Assembly: GCA_965247705.1 (NCBI GenBank)
Contig: CBDFHV010000015.1
Span: forward strand, 1-64,000
Source: CBDFHV01 sp965247705
GTDB taxonomy: Bacteria > Pseudomonadota > Alphaproteobacteria > Rhodospirillales > CAMCUA01
Length of the DNA: 64,000 nt
Direction: 5' to 3'
Shown here piece by piece: positions 44,247 through 52,336 of this stretch. Position 1 is the stretch's first letter, and every line of letters starts with the position of its first letter. The notes under the pieces were generated by a model, which saw nothing but the letters and a program-made list of their open reading frames with translations, made no database searches and had not been told where the DNA came from. The translations under genes were made by a program, and so were the position numbers.

Positions 44247-44277
44247 TTTATATCGGGGAACGCCATGATGCTGTCAA
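44247..44277 (-). promoter_or_regulatory. Predicted promoter of the thrS transcript
   Basis: Minus-strand TTGACA (44277-44272) and TATAAA (44252-44247), 19 bp apart (17 bp if GATATA is taken as -10). Transcription would start at or within a base or two of the leader-peptide ATG. Confidence 0.65.
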
Positions 44278-44413
44278 GCGATGAGGAGAGAAGATGTACC
44301 CCGGCTCGAAACGTGGCCGCCGACATTCGGCAAGCTGCCGCCGTCTACGAGCCATATGAAGGTGTCACAATTGCGGCCATGTCACCGTATTTGAAAATCA
44401 TGCTCCGAACGAT

Positions 44414-44713
44414 TCAAGGCCGTGATTGTCCTTCCGGCGCCGTCTCGAAGGTGATTTTCAACCGTGTTCCCGTCGCTTCGGCGTAACGCCGTAAGGTGTT
44501 CAAGGACGGATTGCCCTTGTTGCCTTCCAATCGTGCGATGGCGGCCTGGGAAGTTCCCATGCGCTCGGCCATCTCCTCCTGGGTCAAGTCAGCTTGCCCG
44601 CGGGCGTCGATCAGCGCCGCCGCCAAAGCGAACTCCTCCTCCATGGCCGCATATTCGGCTTGGAAAGCAGGGTCCTTTCGCCAATTCTTGCCCAGCCTCT
44701 CAATACTGGTCAT
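44414..44713 (-). CDS. HigA-like HTH antitoxin
   Basis: A 99-residue XRE-family DNA-binding protein: DLTQEEMAERMGTSQAAIARLEGNKGNPSLNTLRRYAEATG (about residues 42-82) is a canonical Cro/CI helix-turn-helix. It follows the toxin gene with an ATGA overlap (44710-44713), the inverted order typical of higBA-type modules, and is expected to neutralise the toxin and repress the operon. Confidence 0.88.
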   Translation of the reverse strand: MTSIERLGKNWRKDPAFQAEYAAMEEEFALAAALIDARGQADLTQEEMAERMGTSQAAIARLEGNKGNPSLNTLRRYAEATGTRLKITFETAPEGQSRP

Positions 44714-45033
44714 GTGACCTCCTTCGCCCGCTCCAGGGCCAAATTGATTTCCCGGCGAGGCGTCTTCTGGGTTTTCTTAACGAACACCCGGACCACCACG
44801 ACCCGGCGTTCTCTCGCCGTTACGTAAAGCGCCCGCGATATCCCGTCCCGGCCTCGCATGCGAATTTCCCACAAGAGGCCTTCCAAATGTTTGACATAAG
44901 GCTCTCGGACACGGTCGAGCCCCTTGGACTCGATCAGCTCCGCGATTCGCAGAAACTTGGCCCGCTGGTCCACCGGTAGCGCTTCAAGCTCCCGGTCGAC
45001 AGCCCCGTTCAGTGTTTCTACGGTCCAGTTCAT
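44710..45033 (-). CDS. RelE/HigB-type toxin (Gp49-like)
   Basis: A 107-residue protein of the phage Gp49-like / RelE superfamily: AELIESKGLDRVREPYVKHLEGLLWEIRMRGRDGISRALYVTARERRVVVVRVFVKKTQKTPRREINLALERAKEV is the family core in successive blocks (residues about 31-106). Predicted mRNA-cleaving toxin acting at the ribosome. First gene of the pair, with the antitoxin overlapping its end. Confidence 0.87.
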   Translation of the reverse strand: MNWTVETLNGAVDRELEALPVDQRAKFLRIAELIESKGLDRVREPYVKHLEGLLWEIRMRGRDGISRALYVTARERRVVVVRVFVKKTQKTPRREINLALERAKEVT

Positions 45034-45274
45034 AATATATCATATACGGCATAATATTGCAAGGTTCGGCATTTATCCATGTGGTGGTTGGCTGATTCCA
45101 TAATTGTCGCACACCGCGGGGATACCTTACTTGTTTCTCCTCGAACCGCTAAGAGTCCGTCAGGTCCCATGGGTCCCCGGGATAGACACAAGTACGGCAA
45201 TTACGGGGCAATTACGGGGACACAAAGCTCAATTATCTCAGCAAGGGCTTGTGCCCCATGATCCAGGTCAGCTT
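45034..45274. other. Intergenic region upstream of the toxin-antitoxin pair
   Basis: About 240 bp holding the toxin operon promoter. An AT-rich palindrome-like patch near 45035-45060 (ATATATCATATA) may be an operator. A short direct repeat GGCAATTACGG occurs twice in tandem near 45196-45218. No gene recognised. Confidence 0.45.
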
Positions 45275-46219
45275 TCAATCTTGAGACACGACGGAAGAAA
45301 GCGCCGCCACCACGTCCGCCCCCTCCAGGTCGTTCAGCCGTTCCCGCCGCACGATCGTCACCGCCGGGCCGCGCTGGGCGCATAGCGCCGGGTCGGACGC
45401 GGCGGCGTAGAGGACGATGGAGGGGCAGCCGGCGACGGCCGTGAGGTGCATGGGGCCGGTGTCGTTGCCGACGGCCACGGCGGCGGTGCGGGCGAGGGCC
45501 GCCAAGTCGAGAAGGCTGGTTTGTCCCGCCAGGTCGCGGGTGCCCGCAAGACCATCGGCGATTTGCCCGGTCAACGGCGCCTCGGCGGCCGTCCCCAGCA
45601 GCACTGGCGTCGTGCCCCGCTCCCCTAGCCACTGGGCCAGCGCCCGGTAGCGCGCGGCCGGCCAGCGCTTTTCGGGGCGGTGGGGAGCGCCACCGGGGAC
45701 CAGCAGGGCGTAGGGTTCGGAGAGGGCGAAGCGGGCGGTGTCCGCATGGGCCCAGGTGAGGTCCGGCGGCGGCACGTGGTCGATACCCGCCATGCAAAGT
45801 TGTTCCGCCTGGCGCTCGATGGTGTGCATCGAGTCCCGGTCCGGGTTGGCATGGGGGTGGGAGCAGCCGCGGGCGATGCCGGACCACTCGGGCCACCGCC
45901 CGGGCCAGAACAGGCGATGGTAGGCCGAGCTGCGATCGGACGTTTGCAGGTCGTAGACCCGGCGGAATCCCGCGCCCCGCAGGCGCCGCCGCAGGGCCAG
46001 CCAGTCGCCGATGCGCCCGGCACGGGGTCGGCGGTCGGCCCAGATGTCGTCGAACCAGCCGCCGGCTCTCGCGAAGTCCATGAACGGTTCGGTGGTCAGC
46101 AAAGTCAGGCGGTCGTCGGCGTGGTGGGCGCGGATGGCGGCGAACGGGCCGATGGCCTGCACCACATCGCCCAGGGCGCCGAGCTTGATGACCAGCACCC
46201 GGCCAGTGCCGGCATTCAT
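45275..46219 (-). CDS. Glycosyltransferase family 9 (heptosyltransferase-like)
   Basis: A 314-residue GT-B glycosyltransferase of family 9. N-terminal VLVIKLGALGDVVQAIGPF (residues 8-26), a central YALLVPGGAPHRPEKRWPAARYRALA and the nucleotide-sugar site VAVGNDTGPMHLTAVAGCPSIVLYAA (about 248-273) are diagnostic. Likely adds a heptose or related sugar to the lipopolysaccharide core at the inner membrane. The start overlaps the upstream glycosyltransferase by four bases (ATGA). Confidence 0.92.
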   Translation of the reverse strand: MNAGTGRVLVIKLGALGDVVQAIGPFAAIRAHHADDRLTLLTTEPFMDFARAGGWFDDIWADRRPRAGRIGDWLALRRRLRGAGFRRVYDLQTSDRSSAYHRLFWPGRWPEWSGIARGCSHPHANPDRDSMHTIERQAEQLCMAGIDHVPPPDLTWAHADTARFALSEPYALLVPGGAPHRPEKRWPAARYRALAQWLGERGTTPVLLGTAAEAPLTGQIADGLAGTRDLAGQTSLLDLAALARTAAVAVGNDTGPMHLTAVAGCPSIVLYAAASDPALCAQRGPAVTIVRRERLNDLEGADVVAALSSVVSQD

Positions 46220-47445
46220 CCGGACGTGGCGGCGGGGGCGAGCACCTCGTCGTAGACGTCGAGGGTCTTGGCCGCCATCACCTCGGTGGAGAAGTTGGCG
46301 CGCACGTTGCCGATGGCCCGCTCGGCCTGGCGCTGGCGCGCGGCGCCGCTAAGGGACAATACGACCTCCAGTCCCTGGGCCAGGGCCGCGGCCGACGCCG
46401 GCGTCACCAGGCGCCCGGTCTCGCCGGGGATCACGATCTCCCGGGCGCCGCCGTGGTCCGTGGCGACGACGGGGCGGCCCATGGCCTGGGCCTCGGCCAC
46501 CACCCGGCCGAAGGCCTCCGGCGCCGTCGAGGCCGAGACCACCACGTCGGCCAACATGTAGGCGGCGGGCATGTCGTCGCAGTGATCGACCAGCCGTACC
46601 GCCCGTTCCAGCCCCTTGTCGGCGATGCGCGCTTCCAGTTCGCGGCGATAGGCGGTCCGACCCTGGTCCGGACCCACCAGCAGGCAGCAGAGATCGCCGC
46701 GCCCCAGCTCGGCGATGGCGTCGATGAACAACTCCTGGCCCTTCCAGCGGGTCAGCCGCCCGGGCAACATCACCACCGGCGCGCCGTCCGGCAGGCGCCA
46801 TTGGGTGGCCAGCTTGATGACCCGCTCGGCGCTCACCTGCTCGGGCGCGAAGCGGCGCAGATCGACCCCCCGATGGATGACCCGAATGCGCCGCACGGGC
46901 ACGCCGTAGAGGCGCCGCACGTGACTGGCGATGAAGTTGGAGATGGCGATCACCCGGTCGCCCTGCACCATGACGCCGTTGTAGCGGCGTTTCAGCCAGT
47001 TGCTGGAACCGTAGGTGCCGTGGAACGTGGTGACGAAGGCCCGGTCGGTGCGCCGGGCGGCCATGGCGGCGCTCCAGGCGGGGGCCCGGGACCGGGCATG
47101 GAGGATGTCGACGTTCTCGGCGCGGACGATCTCGGCCAGCTTCTCGGCGTTGGCGCGAATGGCCCACGGGGTCTTGCGGTCCACGGGCAGGGTCAGGTGT
47201 TCCGCCCCGGCGCGGCTCAGGTCGTGTACCAGGGGGCCGCCCGACGATACCACGATGGCGCGCCCCCCGGCCTCGACCACGGCCGCGGCGATCTCCACGC
47301 TGCCGCGCTCCACCCCGCCGGCCTGGCCCAGGGCGGGCAGGATCTGCAGCACCGTGGCCCGCCGGCTCGACGTGGCCGACGGGACCGGCGCCGGGGCGCG
47401 TTCCCCGACCTCGGCGCCGGTGTTAAGGTCGGCGACCACCGTCAT
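46216..47445 (-). CDS. Glycosyltransferase family 4
   Basis: A 409-residue GT-B enzyme. QILPALGQAGGVERGSVEIA near residue 33 begins the N-domain; the donor-binding C-domain contains VVMLPGRLTRWKGQELFIDAIAELG (about 228-252) and the EX7E region ASTAPEAFGRVVAEAQAMGRPVVATDHGG (about 310-338). Retaining mechanism, probably LPS core or related polysaccharide synthesis, given the coupled GT9 gene. Divergent from the alpha/beta hydrolase, 48 bp apart. Confidence 0.91.
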   Translation of the reverse strand: MTVVADLNTGAEVGERAPAPVPSATSSRRATVLQILPALGQAGGVERGSVEIAAAVVEAGGRAIVVSSGGPLVHDLSRAGAEHLTLPVDRKTPWAIRANAEKLAEIVRAENVDILHARSRAPAWSAAMAARRTDRAFVTTFHGTYGSSNWLKRRYNGVMVQGDRVIAISNFIASHVRRLYGVPVRRIRVIHRGVDLRRFAPEQVSAERVIKLATQWRLPDGAPVVMLPGRLTRWKGQELFIDAIAELGRGDLCCLLVGPDQGRTAYRRELEARIADKGLERAVRLVDHCDDMPAAYMLADVVVSASTAPEAFGRVVAEAQAMGRPVVATDHGGAREIVIPGETGRLVTPASAAALAQGLEVVLSLSGAARQRQAERAIGNVRANFSTEVMAAKTLDVYDEVLAPAATSG

Positions 47446-47493
47446 GGCCCCGGCCCCGCGCCCCGCCGGGGCCGGGCTCGTTGTAGGTCTTTC

Positions 47494-48285
47494 ATGTCCG
47501 ACGCCGCCGTCATCGCCGATTCAGTTCCGGACATTCTAGCACGGCCGGACGGCGCCTCGGTCGCCTATCGGCGGATCCCCGGGCGGCACCCCGGGGTGGT
47601 GTTCCTGACCGGCTTCGCTTCCGACATGACCGGGGCCAAGGCCGGCCACCTGGAAGCCCATTGCCGGGCCGCCGGGCGAGCCTTCGTGCGCTTCGACTAT
47701 TTCGGCCATGGGGCGTCGTCCGGGGACTTCGCCCAAGGCACCATTGGGCGCTGGGCCGACGACGCGGTGGCCGTGCTGGACGGGGTGACGGACGGGGCGC
47801 AGATCCTGGTCGGCTCCAGCATGGGCGGCTGGGTTATGCTGCTGGCGGCCCTCGCCAGGCCCCGACGGATCGCCGGCCTGATCGGCCTGGCGGCGGCACC
47901 GGACTTCACGGAGGACCTGATCCCGGCCCGCCTCTCGGACGACCAGCGGGCCCGCCTGGACCGGGACGGCGCCGTTTCCGTGCCCAGCCCCTACGTCGAG
48001 GCGCCGACCCTGATCACCCGCACCCTGCTGGAGGAGGGACGCCGGCATCTGGTGCTGCGCGATCGCCTGCCCATCGCCTGCCCGGTGCGCCTGATCCACG
48101 GCATGGGGGATGCGGACGTTCCGTGGCGGACGTCGCTTCGCCTGGCGGAGGCGCTGGAGTCGCCGGACGTGGAGGTTGCCCTGATCAAGGACGGCGACCA
48201 TCGCCTGTCCGAGCCGGCGGACCTGGACCGCCTGTGCCGCACCCTGGACGATCTGGCATCGGGCATCGGCGAGGGGCGGATCTGA
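47494..48285 (+). CDS. Alpha/beta hydrolase (ABHD10-like)
   Basis: A 263-residue serine hydrolase. Nucleophile elbow LVGSSMGGWVML (about residues 109-120) with Ser, catalytic Asp in HGMGDADVPW (about 206-215) and His in IKDGDHRLSEP (about 234-244). The early GVVFLTGFASDMTGAKAGHLE and YFGHGASSGDF segments match the ABHD10/thioesterase-like branch. Longer in-frame upstream residues overlap the divergent gene and are rejected. Substrate unknown, likely an acyl-ester or thioester. Confidence 0.86.
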   Translation: MSDAAVIADSVPDILARPDGASVAYRRIPGRHPGVVFLTGFASDMTGAKAGHLEAHCRAAGRAFVRFDYFGHGASSGDFAQGTIGRWADDAVAVLDGVTDGAQILVGSSMGGWVMLLAALARPRRIAGLIGLAAAPDFTEDLIPARLSDDQRARLDRDGAVSVPSPYVEAPTLITRTLLEEGRRHLVLRDRLPIACPVRLIHGMGDADVPWRTSLRLAEALESPDVEVALIKDGDHRLSEPADLDRLCRTLDDLASGIGEGRI

Positions 48286-48488
48286 GAACGAAACCTCCAC
48301 TTGCGGCGTCTGTGAATACCCTTCGAAGACAACCACAGAGGCACAGAGGCACAGAGGCACAGAGGCACAGAGGCACAGAGAAGAAAGAAAAATGCGCTTC
48401 GCGCGGAAAATTCTTCTCTGCTAATTCTCTGTGTCTCTGTGTCTCTGTGCCTCTGTGGTTCGCCTTGCTTGGGGGGCGGTGCATTAGA
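48286..48488. other. Intergenic region with an inverted tandem repeat
   Basis: About 200 bp between convergent genes, dominated by the repeat at 48331-48460. No gene. Confidence 0.7.
48331..48460. repeat. 8-bp tandem repeats arranged as a large hairpin
   Basis: About six tandem ACAGAGGC units (from 48335) form the left arm; the inverted right arm (48427-48460) has CTCTGTGTCTCTGTGTCTCTGTGCCTCTGTGGTT-type sequence in shorter blocks. Between them lies an AT-rich loop with a palindrome (GCGCTTCGCGC). The whole can fold into a long stem, possibly a strong bidirectional terminator for the two convergent genes, or an interspersed repeat. Confidence 0.85.
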
Positions 48489-49364
48489 TCAGCAGGATTC
48501 CACCGCCAGCACCGCCTGCAGGCCGGACCGGTAGTCGGGATAGGCCAGCCTGACGCCAAGTTCCTCCTTGATCCGACGGTTGCGGACCCGCCGATTGTCC
48601 CGCCAGAAGCTCAGGGCGATGGGCGACATGGTTCGTTCTGCCGCCTCGAAGTCGATGCCTGGCGGCGGATCGACTCCCAGCAGCCCGCAGGCGAAGGCGG
48701 TGACCTCGGCCGGTTCGGCCGGCATATCATCGCAGACGTTGTAGACGGCGCCGGGCCGGGGCCGGGCCATGGATGCTCGAAGAACGGTGGCGATGTCGTC
48801 CACGTGGATGCGCCCGAAGCGGTGCCCGGGCTTGATCACCCGCTGGGCGGCGCCGGCGCGGATGCGGCCGAAGGGACTGCGCCCAGGACCGTAGATGCCG
48901 GCCAGCCGGAAGATGTGCACGGGCACCGATGTCAACCAGGCGGCCTCCGCCGCGACCCGGCGCCGGGACCGTTCGGACGTCGGTCGCAGGTCCGAGTCCT
49001 CGTCCACCCAGCCGCCGCCCCAGTCCCCGTAGACGCCGGTGGTCGACAGGTAGCCCACCCAGGGGCGCCCGGGCGCCTCGGCGACCGCCGCGCCGTGCCG
49101 TGCCAGCACCGGATCGCCGTCGGCGCCCGGTGGCACCGACGACAGGATGTGGGAGGCGGCGGCCAGGGCGACAAGACCGGCCTCGTCCAGGGAACGCCCT
49201 TCGTCGAAATGGTACACGTCGAACCCGTCCGCATCACCGGCGGCGGAGACGGCATCCCTCGTGGTTCCAGCCACTGACCAGCCCTCGGCCGACAGTCCGC
49301 GGCCGAGCACCCGTGCGCTGTAACCGAGGCCGAAACAGAACAGAGACCCGGGGCTTTCGCCCAT
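48489..49364 (-). CDS. NAD-dependent epimerase/SDR family protein (YeeZ-like)
   Basis: A 291-residue extended-SDR protein. Dinucleotide site LFCFGLGYSARVLGRGL (GxGYxA, residues 8-24), active-site YLSTTGVYGDWGGGWVDE (about 108-125), FRLAGIYGPGRSPF (about 154-167) and HVDDIA. Resembles YeeZ-like NAD(P)-binding proteins; the substrate is unknown. Its ATG is one base beyond the stop of the upstream glutathione S-transferase, so the two form an operon. Confidence 0.86.
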   Translation of the reverse strand: MGESPGSLFCFGLGYSARVLGRGLSAEGWSVAGTTRDAVSAAGDADGFDVYHFDEGRSLDEAGLVALAAASHILSSVPPGADGDPVLARHGAAVAEAPGRPWVGYLSTTGVYGDWGGGWVDEDSDLRPTSERSRRRVAAEAAWLTSVPVHIFRLAGIYGPGRSPFGRIRAGAAQRVIKPGHRFGRIHVDDIATVLRASMARPRPGAVYNVCDDMPAEPAEVTAFACGLLGVDPPPGIDFEAAERTMSPIALSFWRDNRRVRNRRIKEELGVRLAYPDYRSGLQAVLAVESC

Positions 49365-49365
49365 C

Positions 49366-50034
49366 TCAGAAATCGGGGTCCGCGTAGTGGGCCGGGGGCG
49401 CCAGGCCCGGAATGCGGTCGGCCAATACGTCGCGGAAGCTGGGCCGGGATTTCATGCGCGCATACCAGGTCTTGGCCGCCTCGTGATCGCTCCACGGCAC
49501 ATCGTCCAGGTAGTCCACCGTCGACAGGTGCGCCGCGGCCACCAGGTCGGCGATGGTCATGGTCTCGCCGGCCAGCCAGGTCCGTCGCTCCGTCAACCAA
49601 CCCACGTAGTCCAAGTGATGGTGGATGTTGGCCTTGCCGGCCCGAATCGCCGCCGAACTGGGCTCGCCCAGCTTGAGGAAGCGCTTGGTGATTTTCTCGC
49701 TCACCAGGATCGCCGTCACCTCGCGGTCGAACTTCTCATCGAACCAGGCCACCAGACGGCGGGCTTCGGCCCGCGCCAGGGGCTCGGAGCCCAGCAGCGG
49801 CGGTTCGGGATGCACGTCGTCGAGATACTCAGCGATGGGGCCGCCGCCGCACAGGACAGCGCCTTCGGGCTCCACCAGCACTGGCACCTCGCCGGCGGGG
49901 TTGAGGGCCAGGAACGCTGTCCGCCGCTCCCAGGTCTTTTCCACCCGCAGCTCGAACGGCACCGATTTTTCCCGCAAGACGATGCGCACGGTCCGGCACG
50001 GAGGCGACAGCCACAGGTGATAAAGCAGACGCAT
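49366..50034 (-). CDS. Glutathione S-transferase family protein
   Basis: A 222-residue GST. N-terminal thioredoxin fold: MRLLYHLWLSPPCRTVRIVLREKSVPFEL with SPPCR in the active-site position, the cis-proline region NPAGEVPVLVEPEGAVLC, and the C-terminal helical domain with TIADLVAAAHLSTVDYLDDVPW. Glutathione-dependent conjugation or reduction is expected. First gene of the pair with the SDR gene. Confidence 0.9.
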   Translation of the reverse strand: MRLLYHLWLSPPCRTVRIVLREKSVPFELRVEKTWERRTAFLALNPAGEVPVLVEPEGAVLCGGGPIAEYLDDVHPEPPLLGSEPLARAEARRLVAWFDEKFDREVTAILVSEKITKRFLKLGEPSSAAIRAGKANIHHHLDYVGWLTERRTWLAGETMTIADLVAAAHLSTVDYLDDVPWSDHEAAKTWYARMKSRPSFRDVLADRIPGLAPPAHYADPDF

Positions 50035-50240
50035 GGCGGCTCGATTACAGGGGTCCCATCGCGAAGTCCACAGAACGTAACGATTTCAAGGACAAACCAC
50101 ACCGCCCGCTCCCGGCTTTGTGACCCGTTGTGGGCAAGATCCGGAAGCTCGGATCTTGCCTTCGAGCCGCGCAATCCGCATGTTCACCATAGTCTGGCCG
50201 GCGATCCGGCCGCACGTGGCCACTGACGGGGATACTCGCC
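50035..50240. other. Divergent control region of gst and msrP
   Basis: 206 bp between divergent genes. No confident promoter or regulator site was recognised. Confidence 0.4.
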
Positions 50241-51182
50241 ATGCTGATTCGTAGCGCCAACAGTTCGGACGTGAAGTCCTCGGAGATCACGTCCAAGGAT
50301 ACCTACCTCAATCGCCGCGCCTTCATCGCCGCCGCCGGTGGCGCCGCCTTGGCCCCTGGCCTGGCCTTGGCCGCAACCCCTCGAGGGGAAAAGCTGGCAG
50401 GCGTCGTGCCCGGCCCCTTCGGCACGGACGAGGAAGTGACCGAGTTCGAGAAAGCCACCACCTACAACAACTTCTACGAATTCGGCACGGGCAAGGGCGA
50501 CCCGGCGCGCAATGCCCGCTTCTTCAACCCCAAACCCTGGACCGTCAGCATCGAAGGCGAGGCGGCGAAGACCGGCGAGTTCGGCTTCGAGGACCTGATC
50601 AAGCCCCATCAGCTGGAGGAGCGGGTCTACCGCATGCGCTGCGTCGAGGCCTGGTCCATGGTCCTGCCGTGGGTGGGGATCCCCCTGGCGGATATCATCA
50701 AGCGCTTCGAACCCACCTCGAAGGCCAGATACGTGGCGTTCCAGACCCTGGTCGACCCGGAGCGCATGCCGAATCAGAAGTCCAGGGTCCTCGACTGGCC
50801 CTACGTCGAGGGCCTGCGCATGGATGAGGCCATGAACCCGCTAACCATCCTGGCCGTGGGCCTCTACGGCGAGGTGATGCCCAATCAGAACGGGGCGCCG
50901 ATCCGCCTGGTGACCCCGTGGAAGTACGGGTTCAAGGGCATCAAGTCCATTGTCTCCATCCGCTTCCAGGAGTCCGAGCCGCCCACCACCTGGAACATCC
51001 AGGCGGCCGGGGAGTACGGGTTCTACGCCAACGTCAATCCGACGGTGGATCATCCCCGCTGGAGCCAGGCGACGGAGCGGCGCATCGGCGAGTTCTTCCG
51101 CCGCGACACGCTGATGTTCAACGGCTACGAAGAGCAGGTGGCCCATATGTACGGCGACATGGACCTGGCGGCGAAATTCTGA
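50241..51182 (+). CDS. msrP: Protein-methionine-sulfoxide reductase catalytic subunit MsrP
   Basis: A 313-residue periplasmic molybdoenzyme that repairs oxidised methionine in envelope proteins. A Tat signal (YLNRRAFIAAAGGAALAPG, near residues 22-41) is present, and RMRCVEAWSMVLPW near residue 132 holds the molybdenum-ligating cysteine. GAPIRLVTPWKYGFKGIKSI is also characteristic. Normal length. Followed 49 bp downstream by msrQ. Confidence 0.95.
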   Translation: MLIRSANSSDVKSSEITSKDTYLNRRAFIAAAGGAALAPGLALAATPRGEKLAGVVPGPFGTDEEVTEFEKATTYNNFYEFGTGKGDPARNARFFNPKPWTVSIEGEAAKTGEFGFEDLIKPHQLEERVYRMRCVEAWSMVLPWVGIPLADIIKRFEPTSKARYVAFQTLVDPERMPNQKSRVLDWPYVEGLRMDEAMNPLTILAVGLYGEVMPNQNGAPIRLVTPWKYGFKGIKSIVSIRFQESEPPTTWNIQAAGEYGFYANVNPTVDHPRWSQATERRIGEFFRRDTLMFNGYEEQVAHMYGDMDLAAKF

Positions 51183-51231
51183 ACAGGTCGGTTCGAAACC
51201 CCATCGCCCATCGCCCGGTCGTGAGAAGCCC

Positions 51232-51870
51232 GTGAGCCCCAACGCGCGCGTCCGCTGGATCGCCAAGCCGACAGTGTTCGCCCTGTCTCTGGCGCCCCTG
51301 GCGTGGGTGGCGTGGCAGGCGTTCAACGACGGCCTGGGCGCCAACCCCATCGAGGCCCTCAACCGCTATCTGGGCGAGTGGGGGCTGAAGTTCCTGATGA
51401 TCGCGCTCGCGGTGACCCCGTTGCGGCGACTGACCGGCTGGGCGACACTGACCCGGTTCCGCCGGATGATGGGCCTGTTCGCCTTCGCCTACGTCCTCCT
51501 GCACCTGACCAGCTACGTGGTGCTCGATCATTTCTTCAATTGGGCCGTGATCTGGTCGGACATCGTCAAGCGCACCTTCATCACCGTCGGCATGCTGGGC
51601 GTTTTGCTGCTGCTGCCGCTGGCCATCACCTCGACCAAGGGCATGATCAAGCGCCTGGGCGGGAAGCGCTGGCAGGCCCTGCATCGGATCGTCTACGTGG
51701 CCGGCATCGCCGGGGTGGTCCACTTCTACATGATGGTCAAGGCGGACGTGACCGAGCCTCTGGTCTACGCCGGGATCCTGTCGGTGCTGCTGGGTTCTCG
51801 GCTGGTGGTTGCGCTTCGCGAGCGGGCCGGCCGTCAGCGACGACGCAGCGCCGGCGCGCAACCGGCCTGA
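51232..51870 (+). CDS. msrQ: Heme-binding membrane subunit MsrQ
   Basis: A 212-residue integral membrane protein that passes electrons from the quinone pool to MsrP. Several hydrophobic segments are seen (FALSLAPLAWVAWQAF, FAFAYVLLHLTSYVVL, VGMLGVLLLLPLAITS and others), with the ferric-reductase-like signature NPIEALNRYLGEWGLKFLMIALAVTPLRR and histidines (LLHLTSY, LHRIVYVAGIAGVVHF) for heme binding. GTG start, immediately after msrP. Confidence 0.94.
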   Translation: MSPNARVRWIAKPTVFALSLAPLAWVAWQAFNDGLGANPIEALNRYLGEWGLKFLMIALAVTPLRRLTGWATLTRFRRMMGLFAFAYVLLHLTSYVVLDHFFNWAVIWSDIVKRTFITVGMLGVLLLLPLAITSTKGMIKRLGGKRWQALHRIVYVAGIAGVVHFYMMVKADVTEPLVYAGILSVLLGSRLVVALRERAGRQRRRSAGAQPA

Positions 51871-51921
51871 GCGGGCGGGTCTCGGACCGGCCCGCTCCAC
51901 ACGCCAACGACGGCGCCTCAC
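51871..51921. other. Short spacer with REP-like palindrome
   Basis: Contains a GGGCGGGTCTCGGACCGGCCC palindrome related to the REP pieces at 2.5 and 15 kb. No gene. Confidence 0.5.
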
Positions 51922-51950
51922 ACCAAGGGTCATTGTCAGTGACCCTTGGT
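51922..51950. terminator. Bidirectional terminator-like hairpin
   Basis: Near-perfect stem ACCAAGGGTCA / TGACCCTTGGT between the convergent msrQ and uncharacterised genes. T-tracts are short, so it is a moderate candidate. Confidence 0.6.
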
Positions 51951-51951
51951 A

Positions 51952-52284
51952 TCAGCCCCCGCCCACCACCTGCACCATCAGGGCCAGGCTGTCGCCTTCG
52001 TGCTTGAGGATCTTGCGGCCGCGCCGCGGCAGGGGGATGCCCAGGTCCCGGCAGAAGCGGATCAGGGCGGCGGCGGCGTTTTCCCGATCCAGCTTCACCT
52101 CGTTGGGATGGGCCGGGTTGCTGGTGGTGAAGGTCAGCACGACCGTGGCTTCGTCGTCCTCGTGAACCACCACGTCGCCGATGTTGGCGTTCGGCATGGT
52201 GATGCGGTTGTGATGGCAGTGATCCACGGCCGCGGCCTGGATCTCAGCCTTGGTGAAGATGATTTTTCGAATTTCGGTCGGCAT
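51952..52284 (-). CDS. Conserved uncharacterised protein
   Basis: A 110-residue soluble protein, mostly beta-type, with VDHCHHNRITMPNANIGDVVVHED and LTFTTSNPAHPNEVKLDRENAAAALIRFCRDLGIPLPRRG. The HCHHN segment could bind metal, but this is a guess. No family was recognised. It is 52 bp downstream of polA on the same strand and convergent with msrQ. The length and codon pattern are those of a real gene. Confidence 0.7.
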   Translation of the reverse strand: MPTEIRKIIFTKAEIQAAAVDHCHHNRITMPNANIGDVVVHEDDEATVVLTFTTSNPAHPNEVKLDRENAAAALIRFCRDLGIPLPRRGRKILKHEGDSLALMVQVVGGG

Positions 52285-52336
52285 CTGAGGCGCGGCGCGG
52301 GTTATTGTTGTCGACCCATGGTCCCGGAGGGGCGGG

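Noticed and set aside
42181..44268. 695-codon plus-strand frame opposite thrS
   Set aside because: Antisense shadow produced by GC-rich codon bias. The minus strand encodes a full ThrRS with all motifs, and the shadow shows no recognisable domain.
48331..48460. ACAGAGGC tandem repeats as CRISPR
   Set aside because: Units are 8 bp and contiguous, without spacers.
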